64,000 bases of DNA. It comes from Mesorhizobium shangrilense. GTDB taxonomy: Bacteria; Pseudomonadota; Alphaproteobacteria; Rhizobiales; Rhizobiaceae. Position numbers and translations under genes: made by a program. The stretch covers positions 3,105,501-3,169,500 of the forward strand of contig NZ_JAQGPN010000001.1 of NCBI RefSeq assembly GCF_028826155.1, written 5' to 3'. Numbering within the stretch: position 1 is the stretch's first letter; the number at the start of each line of letters is the position of its first letter. Under the pieces are notes generated by a model. The model was not told where the DNA came from, did not search any database, and worked only from the letters and a program-made list of their open reading frames with translations. This document shows positions 62,855 to 64,000 of the stretch, piece after piece.

Positions 62855-64000
62855 TCAGTAGTCCTTCTCGTAAAACAGGCCGACGCTGGAATCGCCGTCC
62901 GAGGCGACGGCGCCGCGGGCCCTCAGATTGTCGGTGATGTCGAGATTGATTGTGCCACGGGTCGTACCCTCGGCGCCGGCCTCCACGCCCAGATAGACAT
63001 TGTCGCGAACGTAACGGCCTGCCCGGACGGCGGCATTACCCTCGCTGTCGGTCACCACGTCGAGGTCGTCGAGCCCCGTTGCCTCACGCAGCGATCCGAG
63101 CAGCGACGTGTTGGACCCGCCGGCGAGTTCGGCTGCTGCGGCCGCCAGCTGAGCGATCTGCAGCGGCGAGAGCTCGCCCAGGCTGCGCTTGAAGATCAGC
63201 CGCGCCAGCACCTCGTCCTCGGGCAGCGTCGGCTGCGACGAGAAGCTGATGTCGAGATCGGAGACGCGGCCCCGCACGGTGATGAACACCGTTATGTCGT
63301 CGCTGCCCGAGCGGGCGACGAAATTCACGAACGGGTCCAGATCGCCCACCAACGTCACCTCGCCTTCGTCGAAGGTGATCCGCTGGCCAAGGATCGACAG
63401 GCGGCCGCGGATCAGTTCGAAGGCGCCGACCGGCTGGATGTCGGTGACGGGCCCGGTCAGCCTGACCGAGCCTCCGATTTCCGTGTCGAGGCCGCGACCG
63501 CGGATGAAGACCTGGTTGGGTGCGTTGACCTTGACGTCAAGCCTGACAACGCTCGGCCGACCGCGGGGAACCGGAGTTCCGTCATTGGCCCTCGCCCGAC
63601 GCAGGGTCTCGCGCACAGCGGCCGAGGCATTCTTGTGCTTCACGTCGATCTGCGCCGCGCCGGCGGCCAAACTCTCAGGTACCGTGATCTCGGCGCGCGC
63701 AATGTCGATGTTGCCGGCAAGCAGAGGATCGCGGGTCAGCGGCCCGGTGAGCGCCAGGTTGCCGCTCAGAGTCGCCACGACCATCTCGCCATCGGCATAG
63801 CGCGCGTTGTCGAGCACGATGCGGATGTCGGCCGGAAAGCCTGCAGCAGCATTCGTCGAGATGGTACCGCTGGCGCTCAAGCGACCGCCGGTCGACAGCG
63901 CCGCCGACGCGTTGCGGATATCGATGCGATCGCCCTCGATCGCGCCCATCACGGCGATGTCGTTCAGTTGTACGTTGGCTTCGGGATCGACGACGCGAGC
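62855..64000 (-). CDS. tamB: TamB translocation/assembly module protein, C-terminal part
   Basis: Open to the right window edge (5' part missing). 381 visible codons of beta-helical repeat sequence rich in strand patterns such as GSVRLTGPVTDIQPVG and IDISFSSQPTLPEDEVLARLIF. The end SSVGLFYEKDY is the conserved TamB C terminus. TamB spans the periplasm and, with TamA, moves lipids or proteins to the outer membrane. The gene end is intact, so the mobile island lies just downstream of it, not inside. Confidence 0.9.
   Translation of the reverse strand, partial: ARVVDPEANVQLNDIAVMGAIEGDRIDIRNASAALSTGGRLSASGTISTNAAAGFPADIRIVLDNARYADGEMVVATLSGNLALTGPLTRDPLLAGNIDIARAEITVPESLAAGAAQIDVKHKNASAAVRETLRRARANDGTPVPRGRPSVVRLDVKVNAPNQVFIRGRGLDTEIGGSVRLTGPVTDIQPVGAFELIRGRLSILGQRITFDEGEVTLVGDLDPFVNFVARSGSDDITVFITVRGRVSDLDISFSSQPTLPEDEVLARLIFKRSLGELSPLQIAQLAAAAAELAGGSNTSLLGSLREATGLDDLDVVTDSEGNAAVRAGRYVRDNVYLGVEAGAEGTTRGTINLDITDNLRARGAVASDGDSSVGLFYEKDY

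Overview
The window reads as a chromosomal stretch of a high-GC alphaproteobacterium, most likely Hyphomicrobiales near Mesorhizobium/Phyllobacteriaceae. This is inferred from the housekeeping run rlpA, dac-type carboxypeptidase, tmk, holB, metG, tatD and an MBL hydrolase, from the tamB 3' end at the right edge, and from the many ATGA/GTGA start-stop overlaps. No database search was possible.

Layout. (1) 1-10507, + strand: one tightly overlapping operon for a surface polysaccharide. It holds two GT2-GT4 double glycosyltransferases, a pyruvyl-transferase/coiled-coil protein, two methyltransferases, a membrane sulfatase-like enzyme, a small exported protein and a 45-codon coupling ORF. (2) 10754-26343: a catabolic island of three operons for an unidentified carboxylic or cyclic polyol acid. 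It has a TRAP transporter (dctPQM), a CoA-transferase, two paralogous acyl-CoA dehydrogenases, an enoyl-CoA hydratase, a MaoC hydratase, an SDR, a shikimate-dehydrogenase-like enzyme, a Gfo/Idh/MocA oxidoreductase, a DUF993 protein, a sugar isomerase-like TIM barrel, an aldo/keto reductase, and LacI and TetR regulators. A similar 12-bp motif lies upstream of two of the operons. (3) 26872-28448: a lower-GC membrane protein and tRNA-Ser(TGA). (4) 28883-36392: the conserved housekeeping run. (5) 36393-41628: an accessory insert with a large N6-adenine DNA methyltransferase and an overlapping small PD-(D/E)XK-like nuclease, flanked by two related degenerate repeats; a candidate two-gene restriction/defence system. 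(6) 41629-47967: a secreted/membrane group on the - strand (octaheme cytochrome with HEAT and TPR repeats, DUF2721 protein, channel-like protein, exported HAD phosphatase, exported arylsulfatase). (7) 48187-48662: a decayed FixJ-type response regulator. (8) About 48.9-62.8 kb: a mobile island. Its right end carries three overlapping tyrosine recombinases plus two small coiled-coil proteins, the layout described for GInt/Tn554-type elements. Cargo is a RecD2-like helicase, an IS630 copy sitting in an older gene, an XRE regulator, a small conserved protein, an AAA+ ATPase, a Phd-like small protein and a metallophosphoesterase. (9) 62855-64000: the C-terminal part of TamB.

The most novel-looking parts are the methyltransferase/nuclease pair, the AAA+ ATPase cargo module of the three-recombinase island, and the mixed acyl-CoA/shikimate-type catabolic island.
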